NCBI GenBank assembly: GCA_017654935.2
Contig: CM065697.1
Location: 48,339,619-48,403,618, forward strand
DNA: 64,000 bases
From: Phymorhynchus buccinoides
Taxonomy: Eukaryota > Mollusca > Gastropoda > Neogastropoda > Raphitomidae
Direction: 5' to 3'
Shown here one piece after another: positions 31,140 through 45,109 of this stretch. A program made the position numbers and the translations under genes. The stretch's first letter is position 1, and the number at the start of each line of letters is the position of its first letter. A model generated the notes under the pieces. That model made no database searches. It saw only the letters and a program-made list of their open reading frames with translations, and had not been told where the DNA came from.

Positions 31140-34100
31140 TCAAATTTTGTAGAGCAGTCACTTGTCTTGTTAGCTGACCTCACTATTTAACCCAGGAACA
31201 CCCAAACAGCAGGCACTGTTGACATTGTGTAGAGCAGTCACTTGTCTTGTTAGCTGACCTCACTATTTAACCCAGGAACACCCAAACAGCAGGCACTGTT
31301 GACATTGTGTAGAGCAGTCACTTGTCTTGTTAGCTGACCTCACTATTGAACACAGGAACACCCAAAACAGCAGGCACTGTTGACATTGTGTAGAGCAGTC
31401 ACTTGTCTTGTTAGCTGACCTCACTATTTAACCCAGGAACACCCACAACAGGCAATGTTGACATTGTGTAGAGCAGTCACTTGTCTTGTTAGCTGACCTC
31501 ACTATTTAACACAGGAACACCCAAACAGGCAATGTTGACATTGTGTAGAGCAGTCACTTGTCTTGTTAGCTGACCTCACTATTGAACACAGGAACACCCA
31601 AAACAACAGGCAATGTTGACATTGTGTAGAGCAGTCACTTGTCTTGTTAGCTGACCTCACTATTTAACACAGGAACACCCAAACAGGCAATGTTGACATT
31701 GTGTAGAGCAGTCACTTGTCTTGTTAGCTGACCTCACTATTGAACCCAGGAACACCCAAACAGGCAATGTTGACATTGTGTAGAGCAGTCACTTGTCTTG
31801 TTAGCTGACCTCACTATTTAACCCAGGAACACCCAAAACAGCAGGCACTGTTGACATTGTGTAGATCAGTCACTTGTCTTGTTAGCTGACCTCACTATTT
31901 AACACAGGAACACCCAAACAGGCAATGTTGACATTGTGTAGAGCAGTCACTTGTCTTGTTAGCTGACCTCACTATTTAACACAGGAACACCCAAACAGGC
32001 AATGTTGACATTTTGTAGAGCAGTCACTTGTCTTGTTAGCTGACCTCACTATTTAACACAGGAACACCCAAACAGGCAATGTTGACATTTTGTAGAGCAG
32101 TCACTTGTCTTGTTAGCTGACCTCACTATTTAACCCAGGAACACCCAAAACAACAGGCAATGTTGACATTGTGTAGAGCAGTCACTTGTCTTGTTAGCTG
32201 ACCTCACTATTTAACCCAGGAACACCCAAACAGGCAATGTTGACATTGTGTAGAGCAGTCACTTGTCTTGTTAGCTGACCTCACTATTTAACCCAGGAAC
32301 ACCCCAAACAACAGGCACTGTTGACATTGTGTAGAGCAGTCACTTGTCTTGTTAGCTGACCTCACTATTTAACCCAGGAACACCCAAACAGGCAATGTTG
32401 ACATTGTGTAGAGCAGTCACTTGTCTTGTTAGCTGACCTCACTATTTAACCCAGGAACACCCAAACAGGCAATGTTGACATTGTGTAGAGCAGTCACTTG
32501 TCTTGTTAGCTGACCTCACTATTTAACACAGGAACACCCAAACAGGCAATGTTGACATTTTGTAGAGCAGTCACTTGTCTTGTTAGCTGACCTCACTATT
32601 TAACACAGGAACACCCAAACAACAGGCACTGTTGACATTGTGTAGAGCAGTCACTTGTCTTGTTAGCTGACCTCACTATTTAACCCAGGAACACCCAAAC
32701 AGGCAATGTTGACATTGTGTAGAGCAGTCACTTGTCTTGTTAGCTGACCTCACTATTTAACACAGGAACACCCAAACAGGCAATGTTGACATTGTGTAGA
32801 GCAGTCACTTGTCTTGTTAGCTGACCTCACTATTTAACACAGGAACACCCAAAACAGGCAATGTTGACATTGTGTAGAGCAGTCACTTGTCTTGTTAGCT
32901 GACCTCACTATTTAACCCAGGAACACCCAAACAGGCAATGTTGACATTGTGTAGAGCAGTCACTTGTCTTGTTAGCTGACCTCACTATTGAACACAGGAA
33001 CACCCAAACAGGCAATGTTGACATTGTGTAGAGCAGTCACTTGTCTTGTTAGCTGACCTCACTATTTAACCCAGGAACACCCAAACAGCAGGCAATGTTG
33101 ACATTGTGTAGAGCAGTCACTTGTCTTGTTAGCTGACCTCACTATTTAACCCAGGAACACCCAAACAACAGGCAATGTTGACATTGTGTAGAGCAGTCAC
33201 TTGTCTTGTTAGCTGACCTCACTATTTAACACAGGAACACCCAAACAGCAGGCACTGTGGACATTGTGTAGAGCAGTCACTTGTCTTGTTAGCTGACCTC
33301 ACTATTTAACCCAGGAACACCCAAACAACAGGCAATGTGGACATTGTGTAGAGCAGTCACTTGTCTTGCTAGCTGACCTCACTATTTAACCCAGGAACAC
33401 CCAAACAACAGGCAATGTGGACATTGTGTAGAGCAGTCACTTGTCTTGTTAGCTGACCTCACTATTGAACACAGGAACACCCAAACAACAGGCAATGTGG
33501 ACATTGTGTAGAGCAGTCACTTGTCTTGCTAGCTGACCTCACTATTTAACCCAGGAACACCCAAACAACAGGCAATGTTGACATTGTGTAGAGCAGTCAC
33601 TTGTCTTGTTGGCTGACCTCACTATTGAACACAGGAACACCCAAACAGGCAATGTGGACATTGTGTAGAGCAGTCACTTGTCTTGCTAGCTGACCTCACT
33701 ATTTAACCCAGGAACACCCAAACAACAGGCACTGTTGACATTGTGTAGAGCAGTCACTTGTCTTGTTGGCTGACCTCACTATTGAACACAGGAACACCCA
33801 AACAACAGGCAATGTGGACATTGTGTAGAGCAGTCACTTGCCTTGCTAGCTGACCTCACTATTTAACCCAGGAACACCCAAACAACAGGCAATGTTGACA
33901 TTGTGTAGAGCAGTCACTTGTCTTGTTGGCTGACCTCACTATTGAACACAGGAACACCCAAACAGGCAATGTGGACATTGTGTAGAGCAGTCACTTGTCT
34001 TGCTAGCTGACCTCACTATTTAACCCAGGAACACCCAAACAGCAGGCACTGTGGACATTGTGTAGAGCAGTCACTTGTCTTGTTGGCTGACCTCACTATT

Positions 34101-37100
34101 GAACACAGGAACACCCAAACAACAGGCAATGTGGACATTGTGTAGAGCAGTCACTTGCCTTGCTAGCTGACCTCACTATTTAACCCAGGAACACCCAAAC
34201 AACAGGCAATGTTGACATTGTGTAGAGCAGTCACTTGTCTTGTTGGCTGACCTCACTATTGAACACAGGAACACCCAAACAACAGGCAATGTGGACATTG
34301 TGTAGAGCAGTCACTTGTCTTGTTGGCTGACCTCACTATTGAACACAGGAACACCCAAAACACAGGCAATGTGGACATTGTGTAGAGCAGTCACTTGTCT
34401 TGTTAGCTGACCTCACTATTGAACACAGGAACACCCAAACAGGCAATGTGGACATTGTGTAGAGCAGTCACTTGTCTTGTTGGCTGACCTCACTATTGAA
34501 CACAGGAACACCCAAACAGGCAATGTTGACATTGTGTAGAGCAGTCACTTGCCTTGTTAGCTGACCTCACTATTTAACCCAGGAACACCCCAAACAGGCA
34601 CTGTTGACATTGTGTAGAGCAGTCACTTGTCTTGTTAGCTGACCTCACTATTGAACACAGGAACACCCACAACAGGCACTGTGGACATTGTGTAGAGCAG
34701 TCACTTGTCTTGTTAGCTGACCTCACTATTTAACCCAGGAACACCCAAACAGGCAATGTTGACATTTTGTAGAGCAGTCACTTGTCTTGTTAGCTGACCT
34801 CACTATTTGAACCCAGGAACACCCAAAACAGCAGGCACTGTTGACATTGTGTAGAGCAGTCACTTGTCTTGTTAGCTGACCTCACTATTTAACACAGGAA
34901 CACCCAAACAACAGGCAATGTTGACATTGTGTAGAGCAGTCACTTGTCTTGTTAGCTGACCTCACTATTTAACCCAGGAACACCCAAACAGGCAATGTTG
35001 ACATTGTGTAGAGCAGTCACTTGTCTTGTTAGCTGACCTCACTATTGAACACAGGAACACCCAAACAGGCAATGTTGACATTTTGTAGAGCAGTCACTTG
35101 TCTTGTTAGCTGACCTCACTATTTAACACAGGAACACCCAAAAACAGGCAATGTTGACATTGTGTAGAGCAGTCACTTGTCTTGTTAGCTGACCTCACTA
35201 TTTAACCCAGGAACACCCAAACAGGCAATGTTGACATTGTGTAGAGCAGTCACTTGTCTTGTTAGCTGACCTCACTATTTAACCCAGGAACACCCAAACA
35301 GGCAATGTTGACATTGTGTAGAGCAGTCACTTGTCTTGTTAGCTGACCTCACTATTTAACCCAGGAACACCCAAACAGGCAATGTTGACATTGTGTAGAG
35401 CAGTCACTTGTCTTGTTAGCTGACCTCACTATTTAACCCAGGAACACCCAAACAACAGGCAATGTTGACATTGTGTAGAGCAGTCACTTGTCTTGTTAGC
35501 TGACCTCACTATTTAACCCAGGAACACCCAAACAGCAGGCAATGTTGACATTGTGTAGAGCAGTCACTTGTCTTGTTAGCTGACCTCACTATTTAACCCA
35601 GGAACACCCAAACAACAGGCAATGTTGACATTGTGTAGAGCAGTCACTTGTCTTGTTAGCTGACCTCACTATTTAACCCAGGAACACCCAAACAGCAGGC
35701 ACTGTTGACATTGTGTAGAGCAGTCACTTGTCTTGTTAGCTGACCTCACTATTTAACCCAGGAACACCCAAACAACAGGCAATGTGGACATTGTGTAGAG
35801 CAGTCACTTGTCTTGCTAGCTGACCTCACTATTTAACCCAGGAACACCCAAACAACAGGCAATGTGGACATTGTGTAGAGCAGTCACTTGTCTTGTTAGC
35901 TGACCTCACTATTGAACACAGGAACACCCAAACAACAGGCAATGTTGACATTGTGTAGAGCAGTCACTTGCCTTGCTAGCTGACCTCACTATTTAACCCA
36001 GGAACACCCAAACAACAGGCAATGTTGACATTGTGTAGAGCAGTCACTTGTCTTGTTAGCTGACCTCACTATTGAACACAGGAACACCCAAACAGGCAAT
36101 GTGGACATTGTGTAGAGCAGTCACTTGTCTTGCTAGCTGACCTCACTATTTAACCCAGGAACACCCAAACAGCAGGCACTGTTGACATTGTGTAGAGCAG
36201 TCACTTGTCTTGTTAGCTGACCTCACTATTGAACACAGGAACACCCAAACAACAGGCAATGTGGACATTGTGTAGAGCAGTCACTTGCCTTGCTAGCTGA
36301 CCTCACTATTTAACCCAGGAACACCCAAACAACAGGCAATGTTGACATTGTGTAGAGCAGTCACTTGTCTTGTTAGCTGACCTCACTATTGAACACAGGA
36401 ACACCCAAACAGGCAATGTGGACATTGTGTAGAGCAGTCACTTGTCTTGCTAGCTGACCTCACTATTTAACCCAGGAACACCCAAAACAGCAGGCACTGT
36501 GGACATTGTGTAGAGCAGTCACTTGTCTTGTTGGCTGACCTCACTATTGAACACAGGAACACCCCAAACAACAGGCAATGTGGACATTGTGTAGAGCAGT
36601 CACTTGTCTTGTTAGCTGACCTCACTATTTAACCCAGGAACACCCAAACAACAGGCAATGTTGACATTGTGTAGAGCAGTCACTTGTCTTGTTAGCTGAC
36701 CTCACTATTGAACACAGGAACACCCAAACAGGCAATGTTGACATTGTGTAGAGCAGTCACTTGTCTTGTTGGCTGACCTCACTATTGAACACAGGAACAC
36801 CCAAAAACAGGCAATGTGGACATTGTGTAGAGCAGTCACTTGTCTTGTTGGCTGACCTCACTATTGAACACAGGAACACCCAAACAGGCAATGTTGACAT
36901 TGTGTAGAGCAGTCACTTGTCTTGTTGGCTGACCTCACTATTGAACACAGGAACACCCCCAAACAGGCAATGTTGACATTGTGTAGAGCAGTCACTTGTC
37001 TTGTTAGCTGACCTCACTATTGAACCCAGGAACACCCAAAACAGGCACTGTTGACATTGTGTAGAGCAGTCACTTGTCTTGTTAGCTGACCTCACTATTG

Positions 37101-40100
37101 AACACAGGAACACCCAAACAGGCAATGTTGACATTGTGTAGAGCAGTCACTTGCCTTGTTAGCTGACCTCACTATTTAACCCAGGAACACCCAAACAGGC
37201 ACTGTTGACATTGTGTAGAGCAGTCACTTGTCTTGTTAGCTGACCTCACTATTTAACCCAGGAACACCCAAAACAACAGGCACTGTTGACATTGTGTAGA
37301 GCAGTCACTTGTCTTGTTAGCTGACCTCACTATTTAACACAGGAACACCCAAACAACAGGCACTGTTGACATTGTGTAGAGCAGTCACTTGTCTTGTTAG
37401 CTGACCTCACTATTGAACACAGGAACACCCAAACAGGCAATGTTGACATTGTGTAGAGCAGTCACTTGTCTTGTTGGCTGACCTCACTATTTAACCCAGG
37501 AACACCCCAAACAACAGGCAATGTGGACATTGTGTAGAGCAGTCACTTGTCTTGTTGGCTGACCTCACTACTGAACACAGGAACACCCAAAACAGCAGGC
37601 ACTGTGGACATTGTGTAGAGCAGTCACTTGTCTTGTTAGCTGACCTCACTATTTAACCCAGGAACACCCAAACAGGCAATGTTGACATTGTGTAGAGCAG
37701 TCACCTGTCTTGTTAGCTGACCTTACTATTGAACCCAGGAACACCCAAAACAGCAGGCACTGTGGACATTGTGTAGAGCAGTCACTTGTCTTGTTAGCTG
37801 ACCTCACTATTTAACCCAGGAACACCCAAACAGGCAGTGTGGACATTGTGTAGAGCAGTCACTTGTCTTGTTAGCTGACCTCACTATTTAACCCACGAAC
37901 ACCCAAACAGGCAATGTTGACATTGTGTAGAGCAGTCACTTGTCTTGTTAGCTAACCTCACTATTTAACCCAGGAACACCCAAACAGGCAATGTTGACAT
38001 TGTGTAGAGCAGTCACTTGTCTTGTTAGCTGACCTCACTATTTAACCCAGGAACACCCAAACAGGCACTGTTGACATTGTGTAGAGCAGTCACTTGTCTT
38101 GTTAGCTGACCTCACTATTTAACACAGGAACACCCAAACAGGCAATGTTGACATTGTGTAGAGCAGTCACTTGTCTTGTTAGCTGACCTCACTATTTAAC
38201 CCAGGAACACCCAAACAACAGGCACTGTTGACATTGTGTAGAGCAGTCACTTGTCTTGTTAGCTGACCTCACTATTTAACCCAGGAACACCCAAACAGGC
38301 ACTGTTGACATTGTGTAGAGCAGTCACTTGTCTTGTTAGCTGACCTCACTATTGAACACAGGAACACCCCAAACAACAGGCACTGTTGACATTGTGTAGA
38401 GCAGTCACTTGTCTTGTTAGCTGTCCTCACTATTAACCCAGGAACACCCAAACAGGCAATGTTGACATTGTGTAGAGCAGTCACTTGTCTTGTTGGCTGA
38501 CCTCACTATTTAACCCAGGAACACCCCAAACAACAGGCAATGTGGACATTGTGTAGAGCAGTCACTTGTCTTGTTAGCTGACCTCACTATTGAACACAGG
38601 AACACCCAAAACAGCAGGCACTGTGGACATTGTGTAGAGCAGTCACTTGTCTTGTTAGCTGTCCTCACTATTAACCCAGGAACACCCAAACAGGCAATGT
38701 TGACATTGTGTAGAGCAGTCACCTGTCTTGTTAGCTGACCTTACTATTGAACACAGGAACACCCAAAACAGCAGGCACTGTGGACATTGTGTAGAGCAGT
38801 CACTTGTCTTGTTAGCTGACCTCACTATTTAACCCAGGAACACCCAAACAGGCAGTGTGGACATTGTGTAGAGCAGTCACTTGTCTTGTTAGCTGACCTC
38901 ACTATTTAACCCAGGAACACCCAAAACAGGCAATGTTGACATTGTGTAGAGCAGTCACTTGTCTTGTTAGCTGACCTCACTATTTAACCCACGAACACCC
39001 AAACAGGCAATGTTGACATTGTGTAGAGCAGTCACTTGTCTTGTTAGCTGACCTCACTATTTAACCCAGGAACACCCAAACAGGCACTGTTGACATTGTG
39101 TAGAGCAGTCACTTGTCTTGTTAGCTGACCTCACTATTTAACACAGGAACACCCAAACAGGCAATGTTGACATTGTGTAGAGCAGTCACTTGTCTTGTTA
39201 GCTGACCTCACTATTTAACCCAGGAACACCCAAACAGCAGGCACTGTTGACATTGTGTAGAGCAGTCACTTGCCTTGTTAGCTGACCTCACTATTTAACC
39301 CAGGAACACCCAAACAGGCACTGTTGACATTGTGTAGAGCAGTCACTTGTCTTGTTAGCTGACCTCACTATTTAACACAGGAACACCCAAACAGGCAATG
39401 TTGACATTGTGTAGAGCAGTCACTTGTCTTGTTAGCTGACCTCACTATTTAACACAGGAACACCCAAAACAACAGGCACTGTTGACATTGTGTAGAGCAG
39501 TCACTTGTCTTGTTAGCTGACCTCACTATTTAACCCAGGAACACCCAAACAACAGGCACTGTTGACATTGTGTAGAGCAGTCACTTGTCTTGTTAGCTGA
39601 CCTCACTATTTAACACAGGAACACCCAAACAGGCAATGTTGACATTGTGTAGAGCAGTCACTTGTCTTGTTAGCTGACCTCACTATTTAACCCAGGAACA
39701 CCCAAACAGGCAATGTTGACATTGTGTAGAGCAGTCACCTGTCTTGTTAGCTGACCTCACTATTTAACCCAGGAACACCCAAACAGGCACTGTTGACATT
39801 GTGTAGAGCAGTCACTTGTCTTGTTAGCTGACCTCACTATTTAACCCAGGAACACCCAAACAACAGGCACTGTTGACATTGTGTAGAGCAGTCACTTGTC
39901 TTGTTAGCTGACCTCACTATTTAACCCAGGAACACCCAAACAGGCACTGTTGACATTGTGTAGAGCAGTCACTTGTCTTGTTAGCTGACCTCACTATTTA
40001 ACCCAGGAACACCCAAACAGGCACTGTTGACATTGTGTAGAGCAGTCACTTGTCTTGTTAGCTGACCTCACTATTTAACCCAGGAACACCCAAACAGGCA

Positions 40101-42950
40101 CTGTTGACATTGTGTAGAGCAGTCACTTGTCTTGTTAGCTGACCTCACTATTTAACCCAGGAACACCCAAACAGGCACTGTTGACATTGTGTAGAGCAGT
40201 CACTTGTCTTGTTAGCTGACCTCACTATTTAACCCAGGAACACCCAAACAGGCAGTGTGGACATTGTGTAGATCAGTCACCTGTCTTGTTAGCTGACCTC
40301 ACTATTTAACACAGGAACACCCAAACAGGCAATGTTGACATTGTGTAGATCAGTCACCTGTCTTGTTAGCTGACCTCACTATTTAACACAGGAACACCCA
40401 AACAACAGGCAATGTTGACATTGTGTAGAGCAGTCACCTGTCTTGTTAGCTGACCTCACTATTTAACCCAGGAACACCCAAACAACAGGCACTGTGGACA
40501 TTGTGTAGAGCAGTCACCTGTCTTGTTAGCTGACCGTACTATTTAACCCAGGAACACCCAAACAACAGGCAATGTTGACATTGTGTAGAGCAGTCACCTG
40601 TCTTGTTAGCTGACCTCACTATTTAACCCAGGAACACCCAAACAACAGGCACTGTGGACATTGTGTAGAGCAGTCACCTGTCTTGTTAGCTGACCGTACT
40701 ATTTAACCCAGGAACACCCAAACAACAGGCAATGTTGACATTGTGTAGAGCAGTCACCTGTCTTGTTAGCTGACCTCACTATTTAACCCAGGAACACCCA
40801 AACAGGCACTGTTGACATTGTGTAGAGCAGTCACTTGTCTTGTTAGCTGACCTCACTATTGAACACAGGAACACCCAAAACAGCAGGCAATGTTGACATT
40901 GTGTAGAGCAGTCACTTGTCTTGTTAGCTGACCTCACTATTTAACCCAGGAACACCCAAACAGCAGGCACTGTTGACATTGTGTAGAGCAGTCACTTGTC
41001 TTGTTAGCTGACCTCACTATTTAACCCAGGAACACCCAAACAACAGGCAATGTGGACATTGTGTAGAGCAGTCACTTGTCTTGCTAGCTGACCTCACTAT
41101 TTAACCCAGGAACACCCAAACAACAGGCAATGTGGACATTGTGTAGAGCAGTCACTTGTCTTGTTAGCTGACCTCACTATTGAACACAGGAACACCCAAA
41201 CAACAGGCAATGTGGACATTGTGTAGAGCAGTCACTTGCCTTGCTAGCTGACCTCACTATTTAACCCAGGAACACCCAAACAGGCACTGTTGACATTGTG
41301 TAGAGCAGTCACTTGTCTTGTTAGCTGACCTCACTATTTAACCCAGGAACACCCAAACAGGCACTGTTGACATTGTGTAGAGCAGTCACTTGTCTTGTTA
41401 GCTGACCTCACTATTTAACCCAGGAACACCCAAACAGGCACTGTGGACATTGTGTAGAGCAGTCACTTGTCTTGTTAGCTGACCTCACTATTTAACCCAG
41501 GAACACCCAAAACAGGCAATGTTGACATTGTGTAGAGCAGTCACTTGTCTTGTTAGCTGACCTCACTATTTAACCCAGGAACACCCAAACAGGCAGTGTG
41601 GACATTGTGTAGATCAGTCACCTGTCTTGTTAGCTGACCTCACTATTTAACCCAGGAACACCCAAACAGGCAATGTTGACATTGTGTAGATCAGTCACCT
41701 GTCTTGTTAGCTGACCTCACTATTTAACCCAGGAACACCCAAACAACAGGCAATGTTGACATTGTGTAGAGCAGTCACCTGTCTTGTTAGCTGACCTCAC
41801 TATTTAACCCAGGAACACCCAAACAACAGGCACTGTTGACATTGTGTAGAGCAGTCACCTGTCTTGTTAGCTGACCGTACTATTTAACCCAGGAACACCC
41901 AAACAACAGGCAATGTTGACATTGTGTAGAGCAGTCACCTGTCTTGTTAGCTGACCGTACTATTTAACCCAGGAACACCCAAACAACAGGCACTGTGGAC
42001 ATTGTGTAGAGCAGTCACCTGTCTTGTTAGCTGACCTCACTGTTGAACACAGGAACACCCAAAACAACAGGCACTGTTGACATTGTGTAGAGCAGTCACC
42101 TGTCTTGTTAGCTGACCTCACTATTTAACCCAGGAACACCCAAACAACAGGCACTGTGGACATTGTGTAGAGCAGTCACCTGTCTTGTTAGCTGACCTCA
42201 CTGTTGAACACAGGAACACCCAACACAACAGGCACTGTGGACATTGTGTAGAGCAGTCACCTGTCTTGTTAGCTGACCTCACTGTTGAACACAGGAACAC
42301 CCAACACAACAGGCACTGTGGACATTGTGTAGAGCAGTCACCTGTCTTGTTAGCTGACCTCACTATTTAACACAGGAACACCCAAACAGGCACTGTTGAC
42401 ATTGTGTAGAGCAGTCACTTGTCTTGTTAGCTGACCTCACTGTTGAACACAGGAACACCCAAAACAACAGGCACTGTGGACATTGTGTAGAGCAGTCACC
42501 TGTCTTGTTAGCTGACCTCACTATTTAACACAGGAACACCCAAACAGGCACTGTGGACATTGTGTAGAGCAGTCACCTGTCTTGTTAGCTGACCTCACTA
42601 TTTAACACAGGAACACCCAAACAGGCACTGTGGACATTGTGTAGAGCAGTCACCTGTCTTGTTAGCTGACCTCACTATTTAACCCAGGAACACCCAACAC
42701 AACAGGCAATGTTGACATTGTGTAGAGCAGTCACCTGTCTTGTTAGCTGACCGTACTGTTGAACCCAGGAACACCCAACACAACAGGCAATGTTGACATT
42801 GTGTAGAGCAGTCACCTGTCTTGTTAGCTGACCTTACTGTTGAACCCAGGAACACCCAACACAACAGGCAATGTTGACATTGTGTAGAGCAGTCACCTGT
42901 CTTGTTAGCTGACCGTACTGTTGAACCCAGGAACACCCAAACAGGCACTG
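31140..42950. repeat. 77-80-bp satellite array, about 150 copies
   Basis: The unit is 'gtgtagagcagtcacttgtc' + 'ttgttagctgacctcactat' + 'ttaacccaggaacacccaaa' + 'caggcaatgttgacatt'. Length variation sits at one spot (CAGG, CAGCAGG or CAACAGG). Variants (ttgctagc with tttaaccc; ttggctga with ttgaacac) alternate in pairs around 33.3-34.3 kb and 35.7-36.5 kb, a dimeric higher-order repeat that has itself duplicated. From about 40.2 kb rightwards 'cacctgtcttg' dominates. No coding. Confidence 0.97.
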
Positions 42951-43187
42951 TTGAAATTTTCTTTCTGTTAGGTTGCTGAACGCCCAAAAATCTTGAATGT
43001 AGAAGATGTTGGCAACGAAAAACAACAAAAAGACTACCCAAAATATCCAGTCGCAGAAATTTTAATAGATCACGAAACATCTTTCACAATGCATGACATC
43101 GCGATGTTTGTCCCTGGAAACAAGTCTCTGTCCTTGGTTTTTAAGCAGTTTGTCCCTGGAAATTGCAACAGGGAGTAGGCAGCCCTG
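42951..43187. other. Unique right part of the satellite-bearing element
   Basis: It holds two more 'tttgtccctggaaa' motifs (43109 and 43150) in the direct orientation of the 79-bp array, then the inverted terminal repeat. It is probably the residue of the ancestral element from which the arrays grew. Confidence 0.5.
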
Positions 43188-43344
43188 AAACTACATTAAA
43201 CTATCAAAACATGTTTGTTGTTAAAAGAATGACACCAATCTCAACACAGCTGTTATGATGTCCAATAAAATCCATTGGACGTATTGTAAGTTTTATTTGC
43301 GTTGCTGACCATTCATCTCCACATTATCACATTACACACTCTGT

Positions 43345-43520
43345 CTCTCTTTTCTTTCAAACATATTTCATCTTCCTTTACATCTCTCTCCTCTCTAACA
43401 CATACGCCAATACTTACCATTTCATATGTCAGGCTTTTTCTTTCAAACATATTTCATCTTCCTTGACATCTCTCTCCTCTCTAACACATACGCCAATACT
43501 TACCATTTCATATGTCAGCT
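43345..43520. repeat. Tandem duplication, about 90 bp
   Basis: 'ttctttcaaacatatttcat' to 'accatttcatatgtcag' occurs twice in a row with one or two changes. Confidence 0.85.
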
Positions 43521-43587
43521 TTTTCTTTGGGGTGAATTTCATCTTTTAAAAAATAATAAAAATGCAGCAACATCTAATTTACCTGTA

Positions 43588-43762
43588 CAGTGGAACCTCC
43601 CTTATGAGACCCTCAACAAGCATTGAAAATGAGGTCTTTTAAGGAAGGGGTCTAAAAGGGAGGTAATTTTAATACTTACAAAGAAAGGCAATGTCTCAGA
43701 AAAGTAGGTCTTATATGGGAGGGAGTCTTATTATGGGAGGTCTTATAAGGGAGGTTCCAGTG
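43588..43762. mobile_element. pogo-like MITE, forward orientation
   Basis: It starts 'cagtggaacctcccttatga' and ends 'taagggaggttccagtg', flanked by TA. Colinear with 17438-17613. Confidence 0.85.
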
Positions 43763-44437
43763 TATCTGCTTAGTCTCATTTAACTAAATCTGCTTAGTAT
43801 TAAAAACAAAGTATTATTACAGTCATTTTCAAAGTAAATGCTGAAAAAAAAATTGTTTTGCCTCCTTTCTTTTTCATCAGTTATATTTTCATTAAATTTA
43901 TTCATGTTGTATCATTTATAATATCATCCAAACTATCTTTAACAGTTCTTGTTCTATTTAATAAAAACTTAATTCAGTAGCAAAAGGCATAAGTTCTTAT
44001 TAGTCATCTTCACCCAATCTCATTTCACAATCAAGAATTCATTAAAAATAAAAAAACTGTTTCAAAAACACAACCCTTTCCGTGCTTTCTGACTTCAAAT
44101 CTTTGTACGTCTCTTTTCGCACACATTCTACACTCATCGCTTTTGTAAATGAATAAACAAATAAATCACATTCTTCTCTCGCGATGGCTGGATATCAGTT
44201 GTCGTCATGGTCGCCATCTTGCAATACATCTAACTAGTGAACGGACGCTACACCATCTTTATTTCAAGGCTCTTCTTCAAGAGGCTCTTGAAAAAGGGAA
44301 AATCGCAACAACTCATATCCAGCCATGTTACAGTAAAATAAATGGAAACATCAATAAATTAATACTCTGTGCCCTGATTGGTCTTAGAAAACGTCCAACG
44401 GTTTGATCGTTTTCGGTTCTTCTTCACCTTCACACAG
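43763..44437. other. Unique DNA, nothing recognised
   Basis: AT-rich. No conserved frame and no repeat. Confidence 0.4.
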
Positions 44438-44706
44438 ACCAGTACATGTGCACCCTGACGCCGCATGACCAGTACACGTACACCCTGACGCCGCATGACC
44501 AGTACATGTACACCCTGACGCCGCATGACCAGTACATGTACACCCTGACGCCGCATGACCAGTACATGTACACCCTGACGCCGCATGACCAGTACATGTA
44601 CACCCTGACGCCGCATGACCAGTACATGTACACCCTGACGCCGCATGACCAGTACATGTACACCCTGACGCCGCATGACCAGTACATGTACACCCTGACG
44701 CCGCAT
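44438..44706. repeat. 30-bp minisatellite, 9 copies
   Basis: The unit is 'ccgcatgaccagtacatgta' + 'caccctgacg'. As 30 is a multiple of three, frames stay open on both strands (for example TLTPHDQYMY repeats); there is no splice or start context to suggest a gene. Confidence 0.95.
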
Positions 44707-44830
44707 GCGTTGGAAAGGAATAAAAAGGGTCATGCTTGGATGGGACAGATTCAAGTTCCCACATGTTTGTTTCTAAAAACAAAATCAGGACTTAAGTTCC
44801 ACAGGACTTTCTACAAATTTCAAAGACTGC

Positions 44831-45046
44831 AACAGCTTTTATACCTTTGTATTTCTCTCAAGCAGCTGGCAAGCTTGATTGGATTCTATAAATAAGCATT
44901 TTTAACAGTCGCAATGATTGCTAGACTTTCTACAAATTTCATGGACTGCAATAAGTCTAACAATCATTGCAACTCTTGCAAATGCTTATTTCTAGAATCC
45001 AATCAAACTCGCCAGTCAGAGAAATACATAGGTACAAAAGCTGTCT
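44831..45046. mobile_element. Foldback element with ~92-bp inverted arms
   Basis: 'acagcttttatacctttgta' ... 'gcaatgattgctagact' pairs with 'agtctaacaatcattgc' ... 'tacataggtacaaaagctgt'. The loop is about 25 bp. 'ctttctacaaatttca' also occurs twice as a direct repeat. Confidence 0.8.
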
Positions 45047-45109
45047 GAGAGTAGAGGGAGACAAGGGTTTGGGGCTTGTGTACACTGCATGGGGAAACCC
45101 AAGCGCATA

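Larger units (their letters stand above)
29634..43187. mobile_element. Putative 13.5-kb satellite-filled TIR transposon
   Basis: The block starts 'cagggctgcctac' at 29634 and ends with the complement 'gtaggcagccctg' at 43187, a perfect 13-bp inverted repeat. The six bases 'aaacta' lie directly outside both ends (29628-29633 and 43188-43193), as a target duplication would. Everything between is two tandem arrays plus about 240 bp of unique sequence on the right. CAGGG...CCCTG termini recall hAT elements, but those usually duplicate 8 bp, so the superfamily is open. No transposase. Confidence 0.55.

Noticed and set aside
29634..42950. CRISPR-like array of regularly spaced repeats
   Set aside because: Monomers are contiguous, with no unique spacers, in a eukaryotic context; it is satellite DNA.
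44446..44895. Repeat protein of 30-bp units (both strands)
   Set aside because: Tandem minisatellite open in several frames at once; no gene context.
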